A stretch of DNA of 64,000 bases from Francisella orientalis FNO12 (lineage in GTDB: Bacteria; Pseudomonadota; Gammaproteobacteria; Francisellales; Francisellaceae). A program made the translations under genes and the position numbers. Positions 49,526 to 57,700 of this stretch are shown piece by piece. The stretch is taken from positions 1 through 64,000 of the forward strand of contig NZ_CP011921.2 in NCBI RefSeq assembly GCF_001042525.2, given 5' to 3'. The notes beneath the pieces are model-generated. The model made no database searches, was not told the DNA's origin, and was given only the letters and a program-made list of their open reading frames with translations. Positions within the stretch are counted from its first letter, which is position 1. Each line of letters begins with the position of its first letter.

Positions 49526-51181
49526 TTATTTTTTATGAGTGGCTTGGTAGTGTCTTGTGATAATCCACTGTTGTAAGATACTAATTACGTTGTTAGTTAA
49601 CCAGTATAGTACTAGACCAGATGGGAATGAAGCAAATAAGAATGTGAATATCACAGGTAAGAACATCATTATCTTAGCTTGCATAGGGTCTGCAGATGCT
49701 GGAGATAATTTTTGCTGTAAGAACATTGATATACCCATAAGTATAGGTAATACAAAGTAAGGATCCTTCATTGATAAGTCATGAATCCAGAAGATAAATG
49801 GAGCTTGTCTTAACTCTACAGACTCAAGTAATACCCAGTATAGTGAAATGAAAATAGGAATCTGTATAAGCATAGGTAAACAACCACTTAGAGGGTTTAC
49901 CTTCTCTTCCTTATACATCTCCATCATTTTCTTGCCTAGAGCTTGACGATCATCTTTATATGTTTCTTGTAAGCGTTTGATTCTAGGTTGTAGCATTCTC
50001 ATTTTTGCCATAGAGCGATAACTCTTAGCAGAAAGAGGGTAGAATATAAGTTTGATTAAGCAAGTAACTAGAATAATTGCTAAGCCCCAGTTACCTACAA
50101 GTGAATGTATTTGATTCATCACCCAGAAGATTATTTCTGAGAAGAATGATAACATTCCGTAATCTAGAGTTTTTTCTAGATTAGGAGCTAAATCTACTAA
50201 GTTAGCTTTGATGATTGGTCCGCTATATAGTACAGAATTTATATTTTCTGATTGACCAGATGCGATCGAGAATCCAGTGTAAGCCCCAGCTTCAAAGACA
50301 TCATTGTTTAGGTTTTTATAGTATATTTTTGAGTCATTTGATTGTGGAATCCAAGCACTTACAAAGTAATGCTGTATAAATGCAACCCAGCCTAGACCTT
50401 GACTATTTATAACTATAGGTTGGTCGTTAGTCTTTGAAATATCTTTGAAAGATTCTTTTCTGAAAGAATCATTAGCTGTAGAGTAAGCAACACCAGTAAA
50501 AGTGTAACTGTGAGCATTTAATAGACTAAAGCTATCACCCGCTGGATTAAAGTCCCTTGCTAATGAATCATCAATAATAACATTTACAGGCTCTGATGAG
50601 GTGTTTTTAATATTCTGAGATATAGAAATATTGTATTTAGCATCATCAAAAGTGTATGTTCTAGTTATTTTTAGGCCATCAACATTTCCAGTAAGAGTTA
50701 GTACCTGTTTACCATTTTCTTTTTTGATTCCTTGGCTCTCAAAATTGATGTCAACAGGCTTTTTGTTAATAACAATGGTGCTTTTAGCAATATACTCTGA
50801 ACCTTGTTCGTCAGTAAGTAAAGCCATTGGTGTCTTATCATCAAGACTTACACTATAATCTTCTAATGATGCAGATATGATAGCACCATCAAGTAAGCCG
50901 ATCTTAAGGTTTTTGAATACGTCAGTGTTAATAATCACGCTTTTAGCATCATCATACTTTGAGAAACTCGTGGTTTTCGTTAAAGATGCTTTTGCATCAG
51001 ATGTTGATACATTTGTTGTGGCAGGAGTATCACTGTTGTAGTGACTATTATCTTGTTGAGCTTGAGTCGTTTGTGATTGACTGCTGTTTGATGGGAAAGT
51101 TTGCTCCCATCTACCCATCAATGAGATAAGCATTATAGCTATCGTGACTAACAGTAGTATTCTTATATGATTAGCTTTCAT
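49526..51181 (-). CDS. yidC: Membrane protein insertase YidC
   Basis: Inserts and folds inner-membrane proteins with or without SecYEG. 551 residues, the long Gram-negative form: N-terminal anchor (HIRILLLVTIAIMLISLMG), Ser/Thr/Gln linker, large periplasmic beta domain (about 80-330) and five C-terminal helices with LIKLIFYPLSAKSYRSMAKMR and GCLPMLIQIPIFISLYWVL. ATG overlaps the yidD stop by four bases. Confidence 0.97.
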   Translation of the reverse strand: MKANHIRILLLVTIAIMLISLMGRWEQTFPSNSSQSQTTQAQQDNSHYNSDTPATTNVSTSDAKASLTKTTSFSKYDDAKSVIINTDVFKNLKIGLLDGAIISASLEDYSVSLDDKTPMALLTDEQGSEYIAKSTIVINKKPVDINFESQGIKKENGKQVLTLTGNVDGLKITRTYTFDDAKYNISISQNIKNTSSEPVNVIIDDSLARDFNPAGDSFSLLNAHSYTFTGVAYSTANDSFRKESFKDISKTNDQPIVINSQGLGWVAFIQHYFVSAWIPQSNDSKIYYKNLNNDVFEAGAYTGFSIASGQSENINSVLYSGPIIKANLVDLAPNLEKTLDYGMLSFFSEIIFWVMNQIHSLVGNWGLAIILVTCLIKLIFYPLSAKSYRSMAKMRMLQPRIKRLQETYKDDRQALGKKMMEMYKEEKVNPLSGCLPMLIQIPIFISLYWVLLESVELRQAPFIFWIHDLSMKDPYFVLPILMGISMFLQQKLSPASADPMQAKIMMFLPVIFTFLFASFPSGLVLYWLTNNVISILQQWIITRHYQATHKK

Positions 51182-51462
51182 TGTTTATTATTAACCTTTT
51201 TATTTTTACAAGGAACCGGATCGTAGTAGTCTCTTTTTGCAAGCGGATGACATCTTAAGAGCCTACGGGTACTTAAATATAATCCCTTTAGTATACCATT
51301 AGTTTTTAGAGCTTCTAGAGCATATTCTGAACAAGTAGGATAATATCTGCATCTAGCAGGTATAAAGGGACTTATACAATAGCGATATAGATTGATTAGA
51401 GCTATAAAAGGAGCTAGTGTAATTCTCTTAAAAAATTTTCGAAATTTTTTATCGATTGCCAC
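51178..51462 (-). CDS. yidD: Membrane protein insertion efficiency factor YidD
   Basis: Small membrane-associated protein aiding YidC. Core motif LINLYRYCISPFIPARCRYYPTCSEYALEAL with RRLLRCHPL is diagnostic. 94 residues from GTG 51462, which overlaps rnpA by 49 bases; the N-terminal ~18 basic residues are longer than in most relatives, but no ATG is available closer in. Confidence 0.93.
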   Translation of the reverse strand: MAIDKKFRKFFKRITLAPFIALINLYRYCISPFIPARCRYYPTCSEYALEALKTNGILKGLYLSTRRLLRCHPLAKRDYYDPVPCKNKKVNNKQ

Positions 51463-51767
51463 AATTCTTCCTTAGTAGCTTGAGATGCTGTTTTTTTACT
51501 TAAAACTATCAAGCTTTTGTGTTCTAAGAGATCTTTGTGTAAGCGAAAAGATTCTTTAATAATTCTTCTACAAAGATTTCTTTTAGTAGCTTTCTTAATG
51601 CTTTTTTTGGGTAAGATTGCACACATGCCAGGTTCTTTATGAGTTCTGTGACTTAAAAGGAACGTGAAATTTAGAGTTCCAAGTTTTGTATCTACATTGT
51701 CAAAGGCTTGTTTAATCTCACTTTTACCTAGTATATTTTGCTTTGTTAAGCAAAAATTACGCTGCAA
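51414..51767 (-). CDS. rnpA: Ribonuclease P protein component
   Basis: Protein subunit of RNase P, which matures tRNA 5' ends. 117 residues; signature [20 protein letters not shown] (the RNR-type basic helix) about 60-80. The start is TTG at 51767, lying within the last codons of rpmH (11-base overlap), giving [22 protein letters not shown], the usual N-terminus. Confidence 0.94.
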   Translation of the reverse strand: MQRNFCLTKQNILGKSEIKQAFDNVDTKLGTLNFTFLLSHRTHKEPGMCAILPKKSIKKATKRNLCRRIIKESFRLHKDLLEHKSLIVLSKKTASQATKEELWQSIKNFENFLRELH

Positions 51768-51891
51768 GCTTAGCTCTACCTTTAGCTCTTCTGTTTCTAA
51801 TAACTTTTCTTCCGCTTAGTGTCTCCATACGAGCACGGAAGCCATGAGTTCTTTTTCTTTTTAAGTTTGAAGGTTGGAATGTTCTTTTCAT
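51757..51891 (-). CDS. rpmH: 50S ribosomal protein L34
   Basis: 44 residues, highly basic: starts [20 protein letters not shown] and ends AKGRAKLAA, the standard L34 sequence. Strong ribosome binding site AGAGGA 8 bases ahead of ATG 51891. Heads the rnpA-yidD-yidC-lpxL transcript; promoter presumably in the AT-rich 91 bases up to 51982. Confidence 0.97.
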   Translation of the reverse strand: MKRTFQPSNLKRKRTHGFRARMETLSGRKVIRNRRAKGRAKLAA

Positions 51892-51982
51892 TTTAGTTTC
51901 CTCTTTAAAATTCTAATCTTTATTTAATACATTACAGAAATAGTTTCGGTATTGTATAGAAAAAAACTAGATTAGTCAAATA

Positions 51983-52426
51983 CTAATTGCTAGGGTTGGT
52001 GCAGGGTATTAGGTTCATTTCTGACAATTGATCCCAAGATTCATTAGGACATTTTTTAGGTTTCTCAGACGGTAAGCAGTAACCTTGCCAACCTCGATAG
52101 TTTTCAACTGCCAAACATTTTTTGAATTTTTTGACACTTAGATACGCAGGTGTCCAAGTTGCTGAGTTTGAGCCGACTAGTTGCTCTTGTTGCTTGGGTT
52201 GATCTATAGCTGGTATAGTACCTTCTTTAGCTTCTTTACTTAAAGGAGAAGGTGTTGCGTTCATTGGAATAGGTGTAGTGCTACTTTTTTTTGTATCAGT
52301 TGCAGAGTTCATTATTATTGTAGATCCGCTTACTACTGAGTTTGTTGAGTTAGTATCAGTTATGTTTGCACTAAAGCTATTAGCAAAGCAGAAACCACAT
52401 ACAAGCAGCAGAGATATTCTTTTCAT
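51983..52426 (-). CDS. Exported protein with Cys-rich C-terminus, unknown
   Basis: 147 residues. Signal peptide MKRISLLLVCGFCFANSFSA, then a Ser/Thr/Asn/Pro-rich low-complexity linker (about 21-90), then a compact C-terminal domain (about 92-147) with four cysteines: KKCLAVENYRGWQGYC, KKCPNESW and IPCTN. The layout suggests a secreted or periplasmic protein with two disulfides on a flexible tether; Ser/Thr-rich linkers of this type can be O-glycosylated in Francisella. I do not recognise the domain. Confidence 0.75.
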   Translation of the reverse strand: MKRISLLLVCGFCFANSFSANITDTNSTNSVVSGSTIIMNSATDTKKSSTTPIPMNATPSPLSKEAKEGTIPAIDQPKQQEQLVGSNSATWTPAYLSVKKFKKCLAVENYRGWQGYCLPSEKPKKCPNESWDQLSEMNLIPCTNPSN

Positions 52427-52548
52427 TTTTGATAATAAGTATATTTAATTATGTTCTTCTATAATATTTATTTTCATTTCAGTATTCAAGCTAATGATAG
52501 TTACTATGGTATAATTTCGATAAATTTTATAAATAGTTTTTTTGTTGT

Positions 52549-53325
52549 ATGACAGATTTATATCATGTAATCGGTTATCCGGTTAAGCATAGCGTATCTC
52601 CTAAAATTCAAATGGAGTTAGCAGAGCAATATAATCAAGATATACTTTTTACAGCTGTTGAAGTTAATCCAGAAGATTTAGAAACAAAGATTCAGGAGTT
52701 CCGTGATAATTCTCAAATTAAAGGGTTAAGTGTAACTGTACCACATAAAGAAAAAGTATATAGTTTGGCAGATGATGCCGATGATACTGCTAAGGCAGTT
52801 AAAGCTGCTAGTAATGTTGTTTTTACTGATGATCGTAAAATGATAGCTCTAAACTATGATGGTTTGGGTATAGTTAATGATATTAAGAATAACTATAAAA
52901 TAGATTTTAGGGCTAAAAAAGTTCTTGTAGTAGGGGCTGGAGGAGCTGCCAAAGCGGTTGTTGCTGCGATTGTTAAAGAGTCACCATTATCTGTAAGTAT
53001 TACTAATAGAACTAAAGCAAAAGCAGACGTGATAAGAGATTTATTAAAATCAGAAGCTAAAATAAATGTGATTGATTTTGATGATATCAAAGAGTCATTT
53101 GATGTCGTGATTAATTCAACATCATCAAGTATTTATGGTGAATTACTTCCTTTAAAAAAAACAAACTTTAATAAAAGCGCATTTGCTTATGATTTGATGT
53201 ATAGTTCAGATGGTGGGACTATTTTTACAAAATGGTGCGAAGATAATGGTATTGAGGCTGCAGATGGTAAAGGAATGTTGAAAGAGCTCAGTCTCGCAGT
53301 ATTTAAGTATTGGCGAGGATTATGA
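52549..53325 (+). CDS. aroE: Shikimate dehydrogenase, divergent active site
   Basis: NADPH-linked reduction of dehydroshikimate, fourth step to chorismate. 258 residues (most are about 270). Present: S15/S17 in HSVSP, catalytic Lys67 in VTVPHKE, Asp104 and the NADP loop GAGGAAKA, and NRT for NADPH phosphate. Unusual: the Asn of GxNVTVP is Ser61, the AxNT turn is ASNVV, NTDG is NYDG (Tyr103), and the Gln after GML is Leu. These are substrate-pocket positions, so either this is a divergent AroE or a paralogue such as a quinate or other dehydrogenase. No strong ribosome binding site before ATG 52549. Confidence 0.85.
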   Translation: MTDLYHVIGYPVKHSVSPKIQMELAEQYNQDILFTAVEVNPEDLETKIQEFRDNSQIKGLSVTVPHKEKVYSLADDADDTAKAVKAASNVVFTDDRKMIALNYDGLGIVNDIKNNYKIDFRAKKVLVVGAGGAAKAVVAAIVKESPLSVSITNRTKAKADVIRDLLKSEAKINVIDFDDIKESFDVVINSTSSSIYGELLPLKKTNFNKSAFAYDLMYSSDGGTIFTKWCEDNGIEAADGKGMLKELSLAVFKYWRGL

Positions 53326-53395
53326 CTTAAAATAGTCGTTGTGCTAAAATATTCATAAATAGTAACTACTAGCATAACTGCTTCTGAGAGTTAGA

Positions 53396-54754
53396 TTGAA
53401 GAAAAAAATATTGTTCCTTGGTGTTGGCGGTATTGGTGTCTCGGCGTTAGCTATTGCAGCTAAAAGACTTGGTGCTGATGTTGCCGGTTATGATAGTATT
53501 CCGAATAAATTAACTATTAAGCTAGAGTCTTTGGGTATTTCAATATTCTCTAGTCATAATAGTGTCGATGTTTCAGATTACGATATGGTGGTGTACTCAA
53601 GTGCTATACTTGATAACCATCCTTTGTTATCAAAAGCGCGTGTTTTGGGAGTGAGGTGCTTACAAAGAGCTATGTTTCTAGCATTATTAATGATAGATTT
53701 TAGATATAGTGTTGCAGTTACGGGAACTCATGGTAAGACTACAACATCAAGTATTTTAGCGACATTGCTATGTAAACTTGATACAACTAGCAGTTTTGTT
53801 GTTGGTGGCGTGGTCAAATATGCAGACTCAAATATTCAGGTAAATGGTACAGATAAATTGGTTATAGAAGCAGATGAAAGTGATGCTTCATTTTTATATC
53901 TAAATCCAAATGTTGCAATAGTTACGAATATTGATCTTGATCATATGTCGACATATAAAAATAGTTATGACAATTTACTTGAGAACTTTGCAAATTTTTT
54001 GATGAAAGAGAGTGTCGAAAATATATATTTGTGCGTTGATGATCATGGTTGTGATGATTTGCTAGAAAAATATCGTTCGCGAGTATTAGGAAATATTGTA
54101 TCTTATGGTTTCGCGATAAATTCAGATGCTCGAATATATAATTATAGAGTGAGTGATAATTTAACTACTTTCACTGTTGAGTACAAATCGGGTAAGTATG
54201 ATTTTGAACTAGAATTACCTGGTAAATATAATGTTCAAAATGCTACCGCATGTGTAGTAGCATGTTTGGATCTAGGTTTTAGATATGAAGATATCTATGA
54301 TGCACTAGTTACTGTAAAAGGCGTTGCAAGGAGGTTTGATATTTATGATAAGCAGATATCAAGTCATAAAATTCCTGTTATTGACGACTATGGACATCAT
54401 CCTGTAGAAGTTACAAGCAGTCTTGGAGCTGTTAGAGATAAGTATCCTAATAAAAAAATAATACATGTCTTTCAGCCACATAGATACACTCGCAATAGAG
54501 ACTTGCTTATAGACTGGCCAAAAGCATTATCTTTAGCTGATCAGCTAATAATACTTCCAACATATTCAGCGGGAGAGCAAGTTATACAAGGGGCTGAGAG
54601 TCAAGATCTTGTCAAAAATATTCCCAAGGCACTTTTGGCTGATAGTTTTGATCACGTGCTCTATTTCTTAGAGAAGCTTGTTGATGATAATACGGTTGTG
54701 TTAATTCAAGGAGCGGGAGATGTTACAAATTTGGTGGGTATGATAGGTGAATAG
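53396..54754 (+). CDS. murC: UDP-N-acetylmuramate-L-alanine ligase
   Basis: Adds the first amino acid to the peptidoglycan precursor. 452 residues, three Mur domains: GVGGIGVSALA (UDP site), GTHGKTTTSS (ATP P-loop, about 110-119), EADESDASF, the hinge GVARRFD, and DDYGHHPVEV plus FQPHRYTR. Starts at TTG 53396 with GAGAG six bases upstream. It stands away from the usual dcw cluster of cell-wall genes, between aroE and rsmI. Confidence 0.93.
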   Translation: MKKKILFLGVGGIGVSALAIAAKRLGADVAGYDSIPNKLTIKLESLGISIFSSHNSVDVSDYDMVVYSSAILDNHPLLSKARVLGVRCLQRAMFLALLMIDFRYSVAVTGTHGKTTTSSILATLLCKLDTTSSFVVGGVVKYADSNIQVNGTDKLVIEADESDASFLYLNPNVAIVTNIDLDHMSTYKNSYDNLLENFANFLMKESVENIYLCVDDHGCDDLLEKYRSRVLGNIVSYGFAINSDARIYNYRVSDNLTTFTVEYKSGKYDFELELPGKYNVQNATACVVACLDLGFRYEDIYDALVTVKGVARRFDIYDKQISSHKIPVIDDYGHHPVEVTSSLGAVRDKYPNKKIIHVFQPHRYTRNRDLLIDWPKALSLADQLIILPTYSAGEQVIQGAESQDLVKNIPKALLADSFDHVLYFLEKLVDDNTVVLIQGAGDVTNLVGMIGE

Positions 54755-55613
54755 TATAGAAAAAGGAATTCTTTATGTCGTAGCAACGCCTATTGGGAAT
54801 TTGCAAGATATAACTTATAGAGCGGTGAGTATTCTAAGTAGTGCTGATGTGATTTTAGCAGAGGATACGCGTATGACTATTAAGCTATTGACGAATCTCA
54901 ATATTCGTGGTGATCAGAAGTTGATCTCATGTCATGATTTTAATGAGGAGTCACGAGTTGAGTATGTCAAAGAGCTTTTAAGCAATGATAATAGCATAGC
55001 TTTGGTAAGTGATGCAGGGACACCATTAATTTCAGATCCAGGTTATAAGATAGTTGCAAGCTTACGTAACAGCGGACATAAGGTTGTACCTGTACCAGGT
55101 GTTAGTGCATTGATAACGGCATTATCTGCGGCAGGCTTACCTTCGGATAGTTTTCTGTTTAAAGGATTTTTATCAGCGAAACAGGCTAAAAGACAACAGC
55201 AAATTCGTGACCTGCAACTAGCAAATGCAACAGTAATAATATATGAATCTGTACATAGAATTACTTATCTTTTAGATGATCTGTTAGAGATAATGCCTCA
55301 TAACAATATTGTTGTTGCTAAGGAGCTTACAAAGCAGTTTGAGAAATTTGTAGCTGGTTCTGTAGAGGAAGTCTATGATTTTTTTAAAAGTAATCCTGAT
55401 ATTATAAGAGGAGAGTTCGTTGTTATTATTGATTGTAATAATACCAATGATATTACTGATCAGAGTAACCTAAATGTTGATATTGATGATTTACTAAAAG
55501 ATTTGCTAGAGGATATGCCTGTTAAAAAAGCAGTTAAGTTAGTGGTTAAGCTCACAGGAGCTAAAAAAAATGACATTTATGAGAGAGCATTGGCTGTCAA
55601 AAAAGATATTTAA
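54747..55613 (+). CDS. rsmI: 16S rRNA (cytidine1402-2'-O)-methyltransferase
   Basis: SAM-dependent 2'-O-methylation of C1402 in the ribosomal P site. 288 residues, tetrapyrrole-methylase fold: LYVVATPIGNLQDITYRA, EDTRMTIKLL, LVSDAGTPLISDPGY, VPGVSALITALSAAGLPSD and FKGFL are all family motifs. GTG start at 54747 overlaps the murC end by 8 bases, so translation is coupled. Confidence 0.96.
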   Translation: MNSIEKGILYVVATPIGNLQDITYRAVSILSSADVILAEDTRMTIKLLTNLNIRGDQKLISCHDFNEESRVEYVKELLSNDNSIALVSDAGTPLISDPGYKIVASLRNSGHKVVPVPGVSALITALSAAGLPSDSFLFKGFLSAKQAKRQQQIRDLQLANATVIIYESVHRITYLLDDLLEIMPHNNIVVAKELTKQFEKFVAGSVEEVYDFFKSNPDIIRGEFVVIIDCNNTNDITDQSNLNVDIDDLLKDLLEDMPVKKAVKLVVKLTGAKKNDIYERALAVKKDI

Positions 55614-55654
55614 TAGCTAATTCCTAGGCTTCAAACTTTATCGAACTTCTGTGG

Positions 55655-56382
55655 TTATTTTGGTAGTTCGCTCTTAAATCCCTCTAAAAAAGCATTTTTA
55701 TCTTGTTCACTCTCTAGGTTATTGCTATAAAAAGTATCCATGATATAACTAAATTCCGCTACTTGTTGCTTTGAGAGATTATATTTCTCATTGTTTAGAC
55801 CTGCTTTCATACCTTCAATGAAAGATTTCTTGTCTACAATATTTGATGAGCTATAGTTTTTGGTATTTCAAATAAATTAAAACCTAAGCTATAATTAAAC
55901 TGATCAGCACTAATATCTTTAGGAAGAGTCTGAGAATCACTATTGAGAATTTCTTGAAGCTTAGTGCTTTCTATGAGCTTAAATTTAGGTTTTGTATTGC
56001 TGTAATGATCAGAGATGCCAGATAAAACTATTTTAGGATTGTATAGTTTGGTTGGACTTGAACTAAAAAGAAAGCCTTTCTTAAGACTACTCATTCCGGT
56101 TTTATATCCTATCGAGAGGCTAATTTTTTTATTATCATGTTTTTTTAGCAAAAAGTTATCTTGATTATTTATTTTATCTTTTAGGCCTTTATAGAAGTCC
56201 TCTAAAGAATATTTTTCATCCATACCACAGATATTTTTATCTTTGAGTTCTTTTGCAAAAATTACAGCGTTATTGTAGTAGTCTTGAGAGTTAGTATTTA
56301 CTATTTGTGAGCTGATATCTAAAGATATGCTTAGTAGACAAATTAGAGGGATATACAAATTTTTAAGAATTTTAGTTAGCAT
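55655..56382 (-). pseudogene. Exported FKBP N-domain (Mip-like) gene, frameshifted
   Basis: ATG at 56382 opens a signal-peptide-like start (IYIPLICLLSISLDISS) and 182 codons that end TAG at 55834. One frame over, the sequence goes on with SSNIVDKKSFIEGMKAGLNNEKYNLSKQQVAEF, a typical helical FKBP/Mip N-terminal domain, and after a slip in a T run near 55690 ends LEGFKSELPK at 55655. The upstream part also contains related stretches (LEDFYKGLKDKIN, SADQFNYSLGFNLFEIP), so two such domains existed. No PPIase domain is seen. Two frameshifts. Confidence 0.7.
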
Positions 56383-56463
56383 AAATTAAAAAAAACACAT
56401 TTGTGCTAATAGATTATTTTGTTGCTATACTATAAATATAAAACTATATAAAAATAAAATATT

Positions 56464-57033
56464 ATGCTACAGCGAGCATTTTATACTCTAAGGCAGATGT
56501 TTAAGTATCGAAAAGCTCTAAAGTTATCTGATACTAATTATCTAGAGACTATAATAAATTTAACTCCGGAGATGCTGACTAAGAATCAGGTTAAATATCT
56601 TGCTCTAGATTTTGATGGGGTTTTGGCAAGTCATGGTAAGCCTGAAATGCATCCTGAAGTTTTGAGTTGGCTTACGAAATTTGTTACTAATTTTTCAGAA
56701 GATAGAGTTTTCATTCTTTCTAATAAACCTACTCAAGAGCGACTAGAATACTTTAAAAAATATTTTCCACAGATAAGGTTTATATCAGGTGTTGCAAAAA
56801 AACCATACCCAGATGGTCTAGAAAAAATAATTGATCTGCTTGGTTGCCAGCCTAATGAGTTAGCGCTTGTTGATGATAGGTTGCTAACAGGATGTCTTGC
56901 TTGCTTGATAGCGGGTTGTTACCCGATACTGATAACAAGGCCTTATGTTGATAGAGATAACTACACAAAAGAAGAGAGATTCTTTAGTTTTCTTCGCTAT
57001 TGTGAGCAAAAAACATTTCTACCTAAAGCGTAA
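56464..57033 (+). CDS. HAD phosphatase, YqeG/PGP-phosphatase-like
   Basis: 189 residues. HAD motif I is DFDGV with Asp49 and Asp51, motif II in FILSNKP, the Lys in VAKKPYPDGL and motif IV in LVDDRLLTG. This order and the NKP/KKP spacing are those of the YqeG/GEP4 group, some of which dephosphorylate phosphatidylglycerophosphate. The N-terminal 40 residues are basic and could bind membrane. Substrate not proven by sequence. Confidence 0.75.
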   Translation: MLQRAFYTLRQMFKYRKALKLSDTNYLETIINLTPEMLTKNQVKYLALDFDGVLASHGKPEMHPEVLSWLTKFVTNFSEDRVFILSNKPTQERLEYFKKYFPQIRFISGVAKKPYPDGLEKIIDLLGCQPNELALVDDRLLTGCLACLIAGCYPILITRPYVDRDNYTKEERFFSFLRYCEQKTFLPKA

Positions 57034-57097
57034 TCACTAGTATTTTATTTGATTATTACTTAATATTATATTAGTAGCTTTAAATTAAAATTTATTT

Positions 57098-57694
57098 ATG
57101 AAGATAATTGTTATTTCGACAGTCTGGATGTCATTTTTGTGTATGGCTTTTGCTAATACTACATTTACACAATCTTTTTTTGGAGACTATGATCATTCAA
57201 CAGATAGTAGTTTTGCATATGAAAATAATAGCTATAGAGATGATGGAAAAATACAGAAGTATAACAATAAATTCTCTAAAGATGACTCTAATAGTTACAA
57301 CTGTAGATTTGATGGTTCTGGAGAGTTAAAGTGTGGAAATTATAATATAAATACTAGCTCTAAGCATACTGATAAAGATGCAGCAAAAAATATATCACGA
57401 CACTACAAGAAGCTAAAAGATGTTAAAGATGTTAAAGATGTAAGTAAAGGTGATGATTTTAATTGTGCGCTTGATGATAAAAAAGATGTCTATTGCTGGG
57501 GTGATGGTACTAATGGTGAAAAATGTCTTTTTGATAAGCCTCAGAAGGTTCAGACGGATGTCGAGTTCAGTAGATTAAGCATGGCAACTACCTATACTTG
57601 TGGTATTGAGAAAGATGCAAATGATCTGTATTGTTAGGGTAAAAGTCAAAATGGTCAAAGAAATCTCGATTCAACTGTACCTGTAAAAATGTAA
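57098..57694 (+). pseudogene. Exported RCC1-repeat-like protein, late stop
   Basis: Signal peptide MKIIVISTVWMSFLCMAFA, then an Asp/Ser/Asn-rich stretch and RCC1-like repeats: FNCALDDKKDVYCWGDGTNGEK and TYTCGIEKDANDLYC. The third repeat should read YCWGKSQNGQ but TGG is TAG at 57635-57637; the frame continues to TAA at 57692. The protein therefore loses its last 19 residues and may retain partial function. A KDVKDVKDV tandem (9-base unit, three copies) lies at about 57416-57442. Function unknown. Confidence 0.65.
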
Positions 57695-57700
57695 CCACAA

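Noticed and set aside
57416-57442. Three 9-base tandem repeats as a possible CRISPR or VNTR
   Set aside because: Too short and inside a coding frame; no spacers, so not CRISPR. Kept only as a small coding repeat.
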